Shown here: positions 53,479 through 62,379 of the stretch, piece after piece
Numbering within the stretch: position 1 is the first letter of the stretch
Layout: each line of letters begins with the position of its first letter
Assembly (NCBI RefSeq): GCF_009758125.1
Contig: NZ_WRXO01000004.1
Location: 496,001 to 560,000, forward strand
Reading direction: 5' to 3'
DNA: 64,000 nucleotides
Source: Chitinophaga oryziterrae
GTDB taxonomy: Bacteria; Bacteroidota; Bacteroidia; Chitinophagales; Chitinophagaceae
Notes under the pieces: generated by a model
What the model was told of the DNA's origin: nothing
Seen by the model: only the letters and a program-made list of their open reading frames with translations
Database searches by the model: none
Translations under genes and position numbers: made by a program

Positions 53479-54291
53479 CTACTCAGCCCACTCCAGTTCT
53501 GTAGCAACAGTTTCTTTGCCACCGTCATAAGTAGCTGTTACTTTTACAGGATATTGAGAGGCATTATAAGTGTACGCGTAGTTATTTACAATAGCGTTAC
53601 CAGCAACGGCCGTAATAGTTTCAGAAATGATGTTATTGGCAGATAAATTAGCAGGCGTTACGTCTATGATGTAGCTCAGTACCGGGATGCTCTGTTGTGC
53701 ATTTGGTTTGCTATCGTATTTGTAGCTGATGCCGGAGCTTAGCACGAACTCCGCTTTATCATTCAGGCGGCCCATGTTCTCCATGCTGCTGATATTGCCC
53801 TGGGCATTCCAGGTATACAGCTGACAGTTATGACTTTCAAAACCATTCTTTCCTTCCTGTTTGCTGAAAAAATAGCGTGCAGTGATTTTACCGGTATTGT
53901 TATATACCAATGAATCATAAGCATTTACAACGTTGTCCTCATAATAATTGATCTTCTCTACCAGTCCTTTGGAAGAATAGGTAAAAGTAGAAAACAGCAC
54001 AGGTGCATCAGACTCGTCACCATCTGTAAACAGTGTTTTTACAAGGCGCCCGTTTTCATACACCGGTATGCGGGCTACCACGTAGCTCTCATCGCTGGTT
54101 TTGTGTGTACTTACCAGTTTAGCAATGCTTTTGTCCGCATTGTAGGTAATAACTGTTTTGTCTGTAGCGGTGGTAATACCGTGCAGGTGCATTTTACCAT
54201 TTACGGTACGGAAACCACTGAGCATAGCAGCAGCCATAAGAAAGGTCGCACCAAGCGTACCCTTGTTCAATAATCCATTCATAATTGGCAT
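53479..54291 (-). CDS. Secreted hypothetical protein with YD-like strand repeats
   Basis: 270 residues. A hydrophobic N-terminus (LGATFLMAAAMLSGF) is a likely signal; the start may be the ATG at 54291 or a later one. The mature part is all-beta with repeats such as YNADKSIAKLV, YSSKGLVEKINYYED, YNNTGKITARYFF and YNASQYPVKVTATY, as in DUF4595/YD-type secreted proteins of Bacteroidota. No enzyme motif. Confidence 0.75.
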   Translation of the reverse strand: MPIMNGLLNKGTLGATFLMAAAMLSGFRTVNGKMHLHGITTATDKTVITYNADKSIAKLVSTHKTSDESYVVARIPVYENGRLVKTLFTDGDESDAPVLFSTFTYSSKGLVEKINYYEDNVVNAYDSLVYNNTGKITARYFFSKQEGKNGFESHNCQLYTWNAQGNISSMENMGRLNDKAEFVLSSGISYKYDSKPNAQQSIPVLSYIIDVTPANLSANNIISETITAVAGNAIVNNYAYTYNASQYPVKVTATYDGGKETVATELEWAE

Positions 54292-54490
54292 AGTTAGGTG
54301 TAAAAAAACTGTACCCCATTGGCGGAGCCTACAGTAAAGATATCGTCAGTCTGTATAAACTGTATACTATTTTAGTTGGATTTTAATGCATAAAATATAA
54401 TAAAAAAATACCCCGGAACAAATTTGATCCGGGGAGTAACGTCAATTTGAAGATCAAACAGCTGCTTTTGTGGAAATATTACTGCAATGG

Positions 54491-54713
54491 GTAGTGACTC
54501 AGTTTGAATATTATTTATGACAGCGTAGATTGGCAGATGTTGTTGATCATAAATACACGGCATCTGACTGTTTAGTTCACTGATTTAGCTTTGGAATATG
54601 GGTTCAGGATTTGTTTTTCAATTTAACTTCACCTAATATTCAGGTCAGATAAGGTGTATTTATTGATCAACAACACCTGGCGCAAAGATTATGTAATCAA
54701 ACTGAGTCACTAC
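54491..54713. mobile_element. 223-bp MITE-like element with long inverted repeats
   Basis: Outer arms GTAGTGACTCAGTTTGA (54491-54507) and its exact complement (54697-54713). Inner arms also pair: TGTTGTTGATCA (54538-54549) with 54664-54675, TAAATACAC (54550-54558) with 54654-54662, and ATCTGAC (54562-54568) with 54644-54650. The middle 75 nt holds no plausible gene. I see no transposase and no clear target-site duplication. The rest of the 54292-54805 gap has no gene. Confidence 0.75.
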
Positions 54714-54805
54714 TCTGTAATGGGTGTATGCTTATGTCATAAAATGCTTATAGTTAATCACGAAAAACTTTGCGAAATTACAAGCTTGTAAATCAGGCTG
54801 AATAA

Positions 54806-55660
54806 TTGCAGCATGCTGTTATAAGAACGATGGAAAGTGTACACCACATAAAAGATGAAGAAATTGCAGTACTGCTGAACGATCTGTTAGAACAATACGG
54901 GTACGATTTTACCGATTATTCGTTTGCCTCGGTTAAACGCCGTTTACAAAGGGTATATGCTACCGACCGCTTCCCCAGTTTTGCCGAATTCCGGTATAAA
55001 GTGAAGTCAGACCCCGTTTATCTTACCTATCTCATGGAGCAGATAACGGTGAATGTGACCGAAATGTTCCGCGATCCTGGTTTTTTCCTGACCTTACGCA
55101 AAAGCGTATTGCCGGTATTGGCTACTTATCCTTTTATCCGCATCTGGCATGCCGGATGTTCAACAGGAGAGGAGGTATATTCCATGGCGATTTTACTGGA
55201 GGAAATGAACCTGCTGCATAAAGCAGTGATCTACGCTACTGATATCAATGAAACCGTGCTGGAGAAAGCCAGGAAAGGTATCTTTTCCCTGGCCCATATG
55301 CAGCAATATTCCCAGAACTACCAGCAGTCGGGCGGTCAGCGGGATTTCTCAGCATATTACTCCGCCAATTATGAGTATGCCAAGTTCTCCGAGAAGCTGA
55401 GCAACAAGATCATTTTTGCGGCACACAACCTGGTAACAGACCGTTCATTCAATGAGTTTCAGCTGATTGTCTGTCGCAATACCTTAATTTACTTCAATAA
55501 AGATTTACAGGATAAAGTGTTACACCTGTTCAGTGACAGCCTGGAACAACTGGGTTTCCTGGCACTTGGAGCAAAGGAAACATTACGTTTTACAACTGTA
55601 GCTCCGTTATTTAAGCCTGTATCTCAAAAAGAAAAAATCTGGAGAAAAATATCAATATGA
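54806..55660 (+). CDS. CheR-type SAM-dependent methyltransferase
   Basis: 284 residues. N-terminal helical part with YGYDFTDYSFASVKRRL and then the SAM-binding fold IRIWHAGCSTGEEVYSM, plus FQLIVCRNTLIYFNK. Members methylate glutamates on sensor proteins. The stop overlaps the CheB start as ATGA. An alternative start at 54830 (MESVHHIKD) is possible. No chemoreceptor gene is adjacent. Confidence 0.92.
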   Translation: MQHAVIRTMESVHHIKDEEIAVLLNDLLEQYGYDFTDYSFASVKRRLQRVYATDRFPSFAEFRYKVKSDPVYLTYLMEQITVNVTEMFRDPGFFLTLRKSVLPVLATYPFIRIWHAGCSTGEEVYSMAILLEEMNLLHKAVIYATDINETVLEKARKGIFSLAHMQQYSQNYQQSGGQRDFSAYYSANYEYAKFSEKLSNKIIFAAHNLVTDRSFNEFQLIVCRNTLIYFNKDLQDKVLHLFSDSLEQLGFLALGAKETLRFTTVAPLFKPVSQKEKIWRKISI

Positions 55661-56223
55661 CATCGCTTCCTAAACTCCTCGTTATCGGAGGATCTGCCGG
55701 TAGCCTGGAAGTATTGCTACAGCTATTGCCAGTACTCGATACTAACTGGCCTTTATCGATGATTATCGTAATTCACAGGAAGAGCGACAGTGATTCCCTG
55801 TTAACAGAATTGCTGGCCACCAGAACAAAATTACCGGTAAAAGAAGCCGAGGAGAAGGATGTGCTGATGCCCGGCGTAATCTATATAACACCTTCGGACT
55901 ATCACCTGCTGATAGAACCCGATTACTCTCTTACCCTGGATGATTCTGAAAAAGTAAATTACAGCAGGCCGAGTATTGATGTAACATTTACATCTGCGGC
56001 AGAAGTATTTGGTGACCGCTTATATTGTATCCTGCTTTCCGGGGCTAATACGGATGGTGCCGACGGACTCGCAACTGCGCGGGAACTGGGGGCTTTTACT
56101 GCGGTGCAGGACCCTGAGGAGGCAGAGGTATCTTTTATGCCAAGGCATGCCCTGAACAGCACTATTGTTGACAGGGTACTGACGATACAGGAAATGATAA
56201 CATTCGTAAAATCACTGAAATAA
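55657..56223 (+). CDS. CheB-type protein-glutamate methylesterase without receiver domain
   Basis: 188 residues. Catalytic triad by position: Ser13 (GGSAGS), His40 (VIHRKSDS), Asp133 (GANTDGADG). Typical CheB has an N-terminal receiver domain (full length ~350); here only the catalytic domain is present. Coupled to the CheR gene (ATGA overlap) and convergent with the REC-PAS-kinase gene, which ends 1 nt away. The trio forms a separate sensory module, not necessarily for chemotaxis. Confidence 0.92.
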   Translation: MTSLPKLLVIGGSAGSLEVLLQLLPVLDTNWPLSMIIVIHRKSDSDSLLTELLATRTKLPVKEAEEKDVLMPGVIYITPSDYHLLIEPDYSLTLDDSEKVNYSRPSIDVTFTSAAEVFGDRLYCILLSGANTDGADGLATARELGAFTAVQDPEEAEVSFMPRHALNSTIVDRVLTIQEMITFVKSLK

Positions 56224-57804
56224 CTACTGTGGTTGCTCTATTGGTAACACCATGATAAAAGTGGCGCCTTCGTTCTCCTTACTCTGTGCACTGATAATCC
56301 CCTGATGTTTTTCCACCACTTTCTTTGCAATCGCCAAGCCAATGCCCGTTCCCTCATAAGCTTCACTGGCATGTAAACGCTGGAACAGGTTGAATATCTT
56401 TGGCAGATACATTTCGTTAAATCCAATCCCGTTATCCGTGATGGTAATCCGGCAGTAGGGTCCTTCCGCCGCAATCTCACTCTCAAATTCCTTATGTGCC
56501 ACTCTTTCTCCCTTCACCTGAATACTGGGTTTCACACCTTTACGGGTAAACTTTAATGCATTGCTGATAATATTCTGGAATGCCTGTCTAAGTTGCCCTG
56601 GAATGGCCTGTAATGCCGGCATGGCCTGCACTGTAATCTCCGCGTTGGCATCCTGTACAGACAATTCAAGATCATTCAGTATTTCATCGATGGTCGCATT
56701 CACGTCCACCAGTTCAAAATTATCTCCTGCAGAAAGACGTGAATAGCGCAGCAGATCATTGATCAGCTTAGTCATTCTTGCAGAAGAGCTTACAATACGC
56801 TCCATATACCCTAATGCATCCGGATTGGAGCCCAGGTGGCGGTCGCGTAAAATGGTACCGAAAAGCTGGATCTTGCGCAGCGGTTCTTTCAGGTCATGAG
56901 AAGCCACGGAGGCGAACTGTTGCAGCTCGTGGTTACTGGCTTCCAGTGCCTGGTTCATCTCCTGTAATTCCTGGGTACGTTCTATTACCCGTTGTTCCAG
57001 GATCTCGTTCGCCTGTTTCTGATGGGCAATATCTGTGAAAGTGCCTATCCATTTGATGATACGGCCATCTTCTTCCAGCGGTATTACCCGTAGCAGGTGA
57101 CAACGGAAATGATTATGAATTCTATGATGGAGATAGACTTCTTTTTCTACAGGCAGACCGGCCTTTACCGCATTCTCCCATACAAAAATGGGTTGCTGGT
57201 CCTGGTCAAATGTTTCCGGGAATTTATCAAGAGATGTGGAATAATGGAACCAGTAACGGTTCGCATATTCTACAGCCCCATCTTCACGGGCAGTAAAAGC
57301 CACCTGAGGCAGGGATTCCAGGATAGAATGCTGTTCCTGTACTTTAGCATTAAGGGCGGCCTGTGCCTGTTTACGTACTTCAACTTCCTGCTGAAGATTC
57401 GCGTGCATGGCCTGTAGCTGTCTGTTCTGCTCGTATAATTTGATGAATGTTTTTACTTTTAATAGTAAGATATCGGGGTCTACGGGTTTGGTGATGTAAT
57501 CCAGTCCGCCCGATGCATATCCTTTGGCAATGAATTTTTTATCTTTATTGGCAGCAGAGAGAAACAGGATAGGTACATCTTTGACTTTGCTGTAGCCAGA
57601 GATCGCCTCCGCAACTTCGAAGCCGTCCATACTGGGCATTTGTACATCCAGTATGATCAATGCATAATTATTCTTCAGGATTTTCTTCAACGCTTCCTCT
57701 CCGGAAAGTGCTGTGTCTACTTCAAAATCGTGTAATTCAAGTGTTTTCCTTAACGAAAGAATATTTTCCTGCTTGTCGTCTACAATTAATATCATTCTTT
57801 TCAA
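56224..57804 (-). CDS. Hybrid sensor: REC-PAS-histidine kinase
   Basis: 526 residues. An N-terminal receiver domain with the phospho-acceptor Asp53 (IILDVQMPSMDG), a coiled region, a PAS domain about 160-255 (EDGAVEYANRYWF, then IGTFTDIAHQ), HisKA with ASHDLKEPLRK at His303, and HATPase with NIISNALKFTR, ITDNGIGFN and TGIGLAIAKK. Soluble: no membrane segments. The N-terminal receiver suggests it is phosphorylated by another kinase. Neighbour of the CheR/CheB genes. Confidence 0.95.
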   Translation of the reverse strand: MKRMILIVDDKQENILSLRKTLELHDFEVDTALSGEEALKKILKNNYALIILDVQMPSMDGFEVAEAISGYSKVKDVPILFLSAANKDKKFIAKGYASGGLDYITKPVDPDILLLKVKTFIKLYEQNRQLQAMHANLQQEVEVRKQAQAALNAKVQEQHSILESLPQVAFTAREDGAVEYANRYWFHYSTSLDKFPETFDQDQQPIFVWENAVKAGLPVEKEVYLHHRIHNHFRCHLLRVIPLEEDGRIIKWIGTFTDIAHQKQANEILEQRVIERTQELQEMNQALEASNHELQQFASVASHDLKEPLRKIQLFGTILRDRHLGSNPDALGYMERIVSSSARMTKLINDLLRYSRLSAGDNFELVDVNATIDEILNDLELSVQDANAEITVQAMPALQAIPGQLRQAFQNIISNALKFTRKGVKPSIQVKGERVAHKEFESEIAAEGPYCRITITDNGIGFNEMYLPKIFNLFQRLHASEAYEGTGIGLAIAKKVVEKHQGIISAQSKENEGATFIMVLPIEQPQ

Positions 57805-57898
57805 GTATAAAGCGCCAGGGATACCTCAAAATCAAGCTAAAGATAAGAAAGTACTAAGATTTCGGGCATACTAGTTGATCCCTGATAAGAGTTCTTAA

Positions 57899-58123
57899 CT
57901 CTTTAAAAGACAAAACGATGATAAGGGTATTGCGATTAAAAGAGACAGCCTGGATAAGACCGACCTGAAAGGATATAAGGGGCAGGATTCTTTTTATGTA
58001 CAGCCGCCTTACCTGGTGCGTACCTATCCTTTATACAAAGAGGGAGAAATAAATGCGGATGGAAAACAAACGACTAAATACATTCTTGAAAATGGTGTTC
58101 TAATGGAAAAGGGAACTCCGTGA
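57899..58123 (+). pseudogene. 3' gene remnant without a start
   Basis: Just after a stop, 74 codons stay open and end at TGA at 58121-58123. The protein-like end, with DSFYVQPPYLVRTYPLYKEG and TTKYILENGVLMEKGTP, has balanced residue use and looks like the C-terminus of a secreted or lipoprotein-like gene. No ATG or other start with a body lies upstream; the only internal ATG is near the end. The 5' part must have been lost. The 57805-58139 gap holds only this and the hairpin after it. Confidence 0.5.
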
Positions 58124-58136
58124 GAAGTTCCCTTTT
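58107..58136 (+). terminator. Terminator hairpin at the remnant's end
   Basis: AAAAGGGAACT (58107-58117) pairs with AGTTCCCTTTT (58126-58136) over 11 bp with an 8-nt loop containing the TGA. It may also stop the SUF operon transcript coming the other way, 4 nt after its last stop. Confidence 0.75.
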
Positions 58137-58139
58137 CTA

Positions 58140-58445
58140 TCACAAAAAGCCTAATTCCAATTTGGCTTCTTCGCTCATCATATCTTTGGTCCAGGGTGGA
58201 TCAAAAGTAAGGGTTACATCCACATCAGACACTTCTTCCAACTCCTTTACTTTTTCTTCTACTTCGCGTACAATATCTCCTGCTACAGGGCAGGCCGGTG
58301 CTGTAAGCGTCATGGTAATACCAATGCGGTTATTATCACCTATCCTGATTTCGTATACAAGTCCTAACTCGTAAATATTCACCGGGATTTCAGGATCGTG
58401 TACAGTCCTCAGTACTTCTTCTATTTTATCTCTTAAATCGCTCAT
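58140..58445 (-). CDS. MIP18/DUF59-family iron-sulfur assembly protein (SufT/PaaD-like)
   Basis: 101 residues. DUF59 core: DLRDKIEEVLRTVHDPEIPVNIYELGLVYEI and TLTAPACPVAGDIVREVEEKV, with the conserved Cys in the PACP pattern. It starts 4 nt before the SufE stop (ATGA-type overlap) and is the last gene of the SUF operon. Proposed to help insert Fe-S clusters. Confidence 0.9.
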   Translation of the reverse strand: MSDLRDKIEEVLRTVHDPEIPVNIYELGLVYEIRIGDNNRIGITMTLTAPACPVAGDIVREVEEKVKELEEVSDVDVTLTFDPPWTKDMMSEEAKLELGFL

Positions 58446-58888
58446 AATTCCGTGCCGTTTTTTTGTGATTGAGAAGTAGCCTGGTAAGCAAAAGCATACA
58501 TTTTCATCTGCTTCAGCATACTTAACAGGCCGTTGGATCGGGTAGGGGACAGATGACTGGTAAGACCTATTGCCTCAATGAAATACAGGTCTGCTTCTGT
58601 AATTTCCTTCGGGGTATGATTGGATAATACACTTACCATCAGGCTGATCAGCCCTTTGGTAATTACTGCATCACTATCTGCTGTAAATACCAGTTTACCA
58701 TCAATCATTTCAGTATGTAACCACACCTGCGACTGGCACCCTTTTATCAGGTTGTCCGGTGTTTTATACTTTTCATCTATCAACGGTAAATCTTTTCCCA
58801 GCTGGATAATATACTCGTATTTATCCATCCAGTTTTCCATGAAGGAGAAATCCGATATCAGTTCGTCCTGTGTTTCTTTGATAGTCAT
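58442..58888 (-). CDS. sufE: SufE sulfur-acceptor protein
   Basis: 148 residues. Active-site Cys51 in NLIKGCQSQVWLH. Accepts persulfide sulfur from SufS and passes it to the SufBCD scaffold. 7 nt downstream of sufS. Confidence 0.95.
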   Translation of the reverse strand: MTIKETQDELISDFSFMENWMDKYEYIIQLGKDLPLIDEKYKTPDNLIKGCQSQVWLHTEMIDGKLVFTADSDAVITKGLISLMVSVLSNHTPKEITEADLYFIEAIGLTSHLSPTRSNGLLSMLKQMKMYAFAYQATSQSQKNGTEL

Positions 58889-58895
58889 AATCCCA

Positions 58896-60143
58896 TTATC
58901 TTAACATGGAAGCAGCTTTTTGAATACCTGCTACCAGTTTATCAATATCTTCCATTGTTGTATACATCGCAAAAGAGGCACGTACGGTACCCGGAATACA
59001 AAACGCACTCATCACCGGTTCCGCACAATGATGTCCTGTACGGATGGCAATACCCTGCTTATCGAGCAGCTCTCCCAGGTCGTACGGATGGATATCATCC
59101 ACCAGGAAAGAGATAGCGCCGGATTTCTTCTTCGCCTGCCCTATGAAGCGTAAACCTTCTACTTCCTGTAAACGCTGCGTAGCGTATTCCATCAGTTGTT
59201 CTTCCCACTGCTGTATATTCTCTATACCTGCTTTCTGCACATATTCCACGGCTGTTCCCAGGGCAATAGCGCCACTGATATCCGGTGTACCGGCTTCAAA
59301 CTTATACGGGAGTACGTTGTAAATTGTTTTGGCAAAAGTAACGGTCTTGATCATATCTCCGCCACCCTGGTAAGGAGGCAGTTTATCCAGCCATTCTTCT
59401 TTACCGTACAATACGCCTATACCGGTAGGACCGTATAATTTATGTCCGGAGAATACCAGGAAGTCAACGTCCAGTTCCTGCACATCTACCGGCATATGCT
59501 GTATTGCCTGCGCAGCATCCAGCAACACAGGGATATTACGTGCATGTGCCCGGGAGATGATCTCATGTACGGGATTCACTGTACCTAATGCGTTAGACAC
59601 CCAGGTAACAGCAATGATCTTTACACGGTCATTCAGCAAAGCAGAAAACTGGTCCATCAGTAACTCACCCTGTTCATTCATAGGGATTACCTGTAACTCA
59701 GCGCCTCTGTCTTCACACATGATCTGCCAGGGAACGATATTGGAGTGATGCTCCATCGCAGATACCAGCACAATATCTCCCGGTTTGATCACGCTACGTC
59801 CGAAAGAGTTGGCCACCAGGTTAATACCATCGGTAGTGCCTTTGGTAAAGATGACTTCTTCCGGTTTCTGTGCATTGATAAAGCTGGCTATAATTTTACG
59901 GGCACCTTCATATGCATCTGTAGCACGCTGGCTAAGGTGATGCACACCACGGTGTACGTTGCTGTTGATGGTAGTGTAGTATTGTTCCAGGGCATCCAGA
60001 ACGACCTGTGGTTTCTGCGTGGTAGCCGCATTGTCAAGATATACCAGCGGTAAGCCGTATACCTTTTCCTGTAACAGCGGGAAATCCCTTCTGATCTTCT
60101 CTACGTCCAATGCCGGAACAGTTATGTCGGGTACGTGTTGCAT
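58896..60143 (-). CDS. sufS: SufS cysteine desulfurase
   Basis: 415 residues, PLP fold. Lys235 in FSGHKLYGPTGIG binds PLP; Cys373 in RTGHHCAEPVM is the persulfide Cys; EHHSNIVPWQ completes the pocket. It lies 89 nt downstream of sufD, the only wide gap in the operon, where an 11-bp hairpin occurs. Group II desulfurase, partner of SufE. Confidence 0.96.
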   Translation of the reverse strand: MQHVPDITVPALDVEKIRRDFPLLQEKVYGLPLVYLDNAATTQKPQVVLDALEQYYTTINSNVHRGVHHLSQRATDAYEGARKIIASFINAQKPEEVIFTKGTTDGINLVANSFGRSVIKPGDIVLVSAMEHHSNIVPWQIMCEDRGAELQVIPMNEQGELLMDQFSALLNDRVKIIAVTWVSNALGTVNPVHEIISRAHARNIPVLLDAAQAIQHMPVDVQELDVDFLVFSGHKLYGPTGIGVLYGKEEWLDKLPPYQGGGDMIKTVTFAKTIYNVLPYKFEAGTPDISGAIALGTAVEYVQKAGIENIQQWEEQLMEYATQRLQEVEGLRFIGQAKKKSGAISFLVDDIHPYDLGELLDKQGIAIRTGHHCAEPVMSAFCIPGTVRASFAMYTTMEDIDKLVAGIQKAASMLR

Positions 60144-60172
60144 AATGAATATTATTATTTCTCTGATACATT

Positions 60173-60206
60173 TGAGGTCATCCAGGTATGAACCCGGATG
60201 ACCTCA
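60173..60206 (-). other. Intercistronic hairpin between sufD and sufS
   Basis: TGAGGTCATCC (60173-60183) and GGATGACCTCA (60196-60206) form a perfect 11-bp stem with a 12-nt loop. No T-run follows on the minus strand, so it is more likely an RNA-processing or attenuation element than a terminator. A GATCTTTG-type -7-like site precedes it on the minus strand. Confidence 0.6.
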
Positions 60207-60232
60207 TACAAAGATCGTAATTTCTTACTTAA

Positions 60233-61555
60233 TTAATTGTTGATAGCGCCAGATACATACTTGCGGATCTTCTCAGAAAGGAAGTCCTGCAATGCCGGGA
60301 TATGTACCTGGTCGGTAATGTCAAACGCAAAAGCGTTTACCAGCAGTGTTTTCGCTGCTTCTTCGCCAATACCGCGGGAACGCAGGTAGAACAAAGATTC
60401 TTCGCTGAAACGGCCTACCGTGAAACCATGGCTGCATTTCACATCATCCGCATATATTTCTAACTGCGGCTGTGAGTTGATGCTTGCCTTTTCGCTCATC
60501 AGCAGGTTATTGTTCTGCTGGAAAGCGTTGGTTTTCTGTGCATCCTGGTGTACATGGATCTTACCGGTGAAAACACCATTGGAGTTGTCCAGTAACACGC
60601 CTTTGTACAGTTCATTACTGTTACAGTTAGGCACCAGGTGATCAACGAATGTATGGTTATCTACATGCTGCTGATCAGTAGCGAGGTAAAGGCCATGCAG
60701 GTTTGTTTCTGTATTGCTGCCGGTGAGGGCTACACTCAGGTTATTGCGTGTAAGCTCTGCGGACGGCAGGGTGAAGTTGAAGTGATGGTAACGGCTATCT
60801 GCCTTCTGCACGGTAGAAGTATGATAAATATGACGGCTGTTCTTTTCACTGCTCTGCAGGTTGTAATGCCACAGCTCTGCGTTTTCTTCCAGTATTATTT
60901 CAGTAACACTGTTTACAAAAGCGATCGCTGTTTCATTCAGGCCTACGGAAGATTCTACAATCTCCAGTGTGGCGCCTTTATGCAGCACCAGCAGATGGCG
61001 GGGCTGTATGAAGGCATTTTCTGCGGTAGTGTAGATATGGAGGATGTGCAGGGGTTTATCCAGACTGGCATTCACACCAGCTTCGATAAAGAGACCGTCT
61101 GCAAACAGGGCCGCATTCAACGCAGCAAAGGGCTGTTGTTGCAGGTGCGGGTGTTTATCGAACCATAACTGTAATTGAGTATTGTTAGCTGCACCGCTGA
61201 GTGTAGAGATGGAGACCTTTCCTTCAGCGGGTAGTTTGGATAATGCCGTTTGCAGGCGTCCGTTCACCAGTACAGCTGTGTAGCTGTCCAGTTGAGGGAC
61301 CCTGGTATTCACCGTTTTCAGTTGTTCAGCGGTGATAGTACCTTCTTCCTGCGCTAAGGAAAAAGAGTCCTTCAGAAAGCGTTGTATATTGGTATAGCGC
61401 CATTCTTCTGTTTTCACAGAAGGCAGACCCAATGCCCTGAACCGGCTGAAAGCCAGCTGGCGTGCAGGAAGGATCGCGTTATCCGCGTCTTTCCTCAGCT
61501 CCGGCCCCGGCAGCCCGTTTGATATAAAGTCGAAAAATGATTTGTCGCTGGTCAT
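60233..61555 (-). CDS. sufD: SufD scaffold protein
   Basis: 440 residues. SufBD beta-helix with RYTNIQRFLK near the N-terminus and DDVKCSHGFTVGRFSEESLFYLRSRGIGEEAA near the C-terminus. Forms the SufBC2D scaffold. 14 nt downstream of sufC. Confidence 0.95.
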   Translation of the reverse strand: MTSDKSFFDFISNGLPGPELRKDADNAILPARQLAFSRFRALGLPSVKTEEWRYTNIQRFLKDSFSLAQEEGTITAEQLKTVNTRVPQLDSYTAVLVNGRLQTALSKLPAEGKVSISTLSGAANNTQLQLWFDKHPHLQQQPFAALNAALFADGLFIEAGVNASLDKPLHILHIYTTAENAFIQPRHLLVLHKGATLEIVESSVGLNETAIAFVNSVTEIILEENAELWHYNLQSSEKNSRHIYHTSTVQKADSRYHHFNFTLPSAELTRNNLSVALTGSNTETNLHGLYLATDQQHVDNHTFVDHLVPNCNSNELYKGVLLDNSNGVFTGKIHVHQDAQKTNAFQQNNNLLMSEKASINSQPQLEIYADDVKCSHGFTVGRFSEESLFYLRSRGIGEEAAKTLLVNAFAFDITDQVHIPALQDFLSEKIRKYVSGAINN

Positions 61556-61569
61556 GTTCTGGTTAAATG

Positions 61570-62334
61570 TTAAACGGATTCTTTCTGGTGTACCTCTTCT
61601 TTCAGCCAGTCGTAGCCTTTTTCTTCCAGTTCCAAAGCAAGTTCTTTGTTACCGGTTTTTACGATACGGCCATCATACAACACATGTACAAAGTCAGGAA
61701 CGATATAGTCCAGCAGACGCTGATAGTGGGTAATAACCATGAAAGCCTTGTCTACACTACGCAGTTTGTTTACACCAGCAGCAACGATGCGGAGGGCATC
61801 GATATCCAGACCGGAATCCGTTTCATCCAGGATAGCCAGTTTTGGGTCCAGCATGGCCAGTTGAAAAACTTCGTTACGTTTCTTTTCACCACCGGAAAAA
61901 CCTTCGTTCAGAGAACGGTTCATCAGATTGGCATTAAAGTCTACCAGTTGCTGTTTTTCCTTTGTCAGTTTCAGGAATTCCTTTGCTTCGATAGGAGCCA
62001 GGCCGTGGTAGGTCCGGATTTCATTTAAGGCAGTCTTCAGAAAATTCAGGTTAGATACACCTGGTATTTCTACCGGGTATTGGAATGCCAGGAAGATACC
62101 TTCGCGGGCACGGTTTTCAGGAGAGAGATCCAGGAGGTTCTTACCTTCAAAGATTACTTCACCTTCAGTAACCGTATAATTTTCACGACCAGCCAGTACA
62201 GAAGACAGTGAGCTTTTGCCGGAACCGTTAGGTCCCATGATAGCGTGCATCTCACCTCTTTTGATTTCCAGGTTAATGCCTTTCAGTATTTTTTTACCGT
62301 CTACTTCTGCGTGCAGATTTTTAATCGTCAGCAT
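61570..62334 (-). CDS. sufC: SufC ABC-type ATPase
   Basis: 254 residues. Walker A GPNGSGKS, signature FSGGEKKRNEV, Walker B LAILDETDSGLD. The ATPase of the SufBC2D scaffold. 45 nt downstream of sufB. Confidence 0.97.
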   Translation of the reverse strand: MLTIKNLHAEVDGKKILKGINLEIKRGEMHAIMGPNGSGKSSLSSVLAGRENYTVTEGEVIFEGKNLLDLSPENRAREGIFLAFQYPVEIPGVSNLNFLKTALNEIRTYHGLAPIEAKEFLKLTKEKQQLVDFNANLMNRSLNEGFSGGEKKRNEVFQLAMLDPKLAILDETDSGLDIDALRIVAAGVNKLRSVDKAFMVITHYQRLLDYIVPDFVHVLYDGRIVKTGNKELALELEEKGYDWLKEEVHQKESV

Positions 62335-62379
62335 GATATATTTCTCTGTTGTTTTTCTTGTATAAATGTTGTTGATATA

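Noticed and set aside
54491..54713. Complete insertion sequence
   Set aside because: The inside is too short for a transposase and no fragment of one is seen; kept only as MITE-like.
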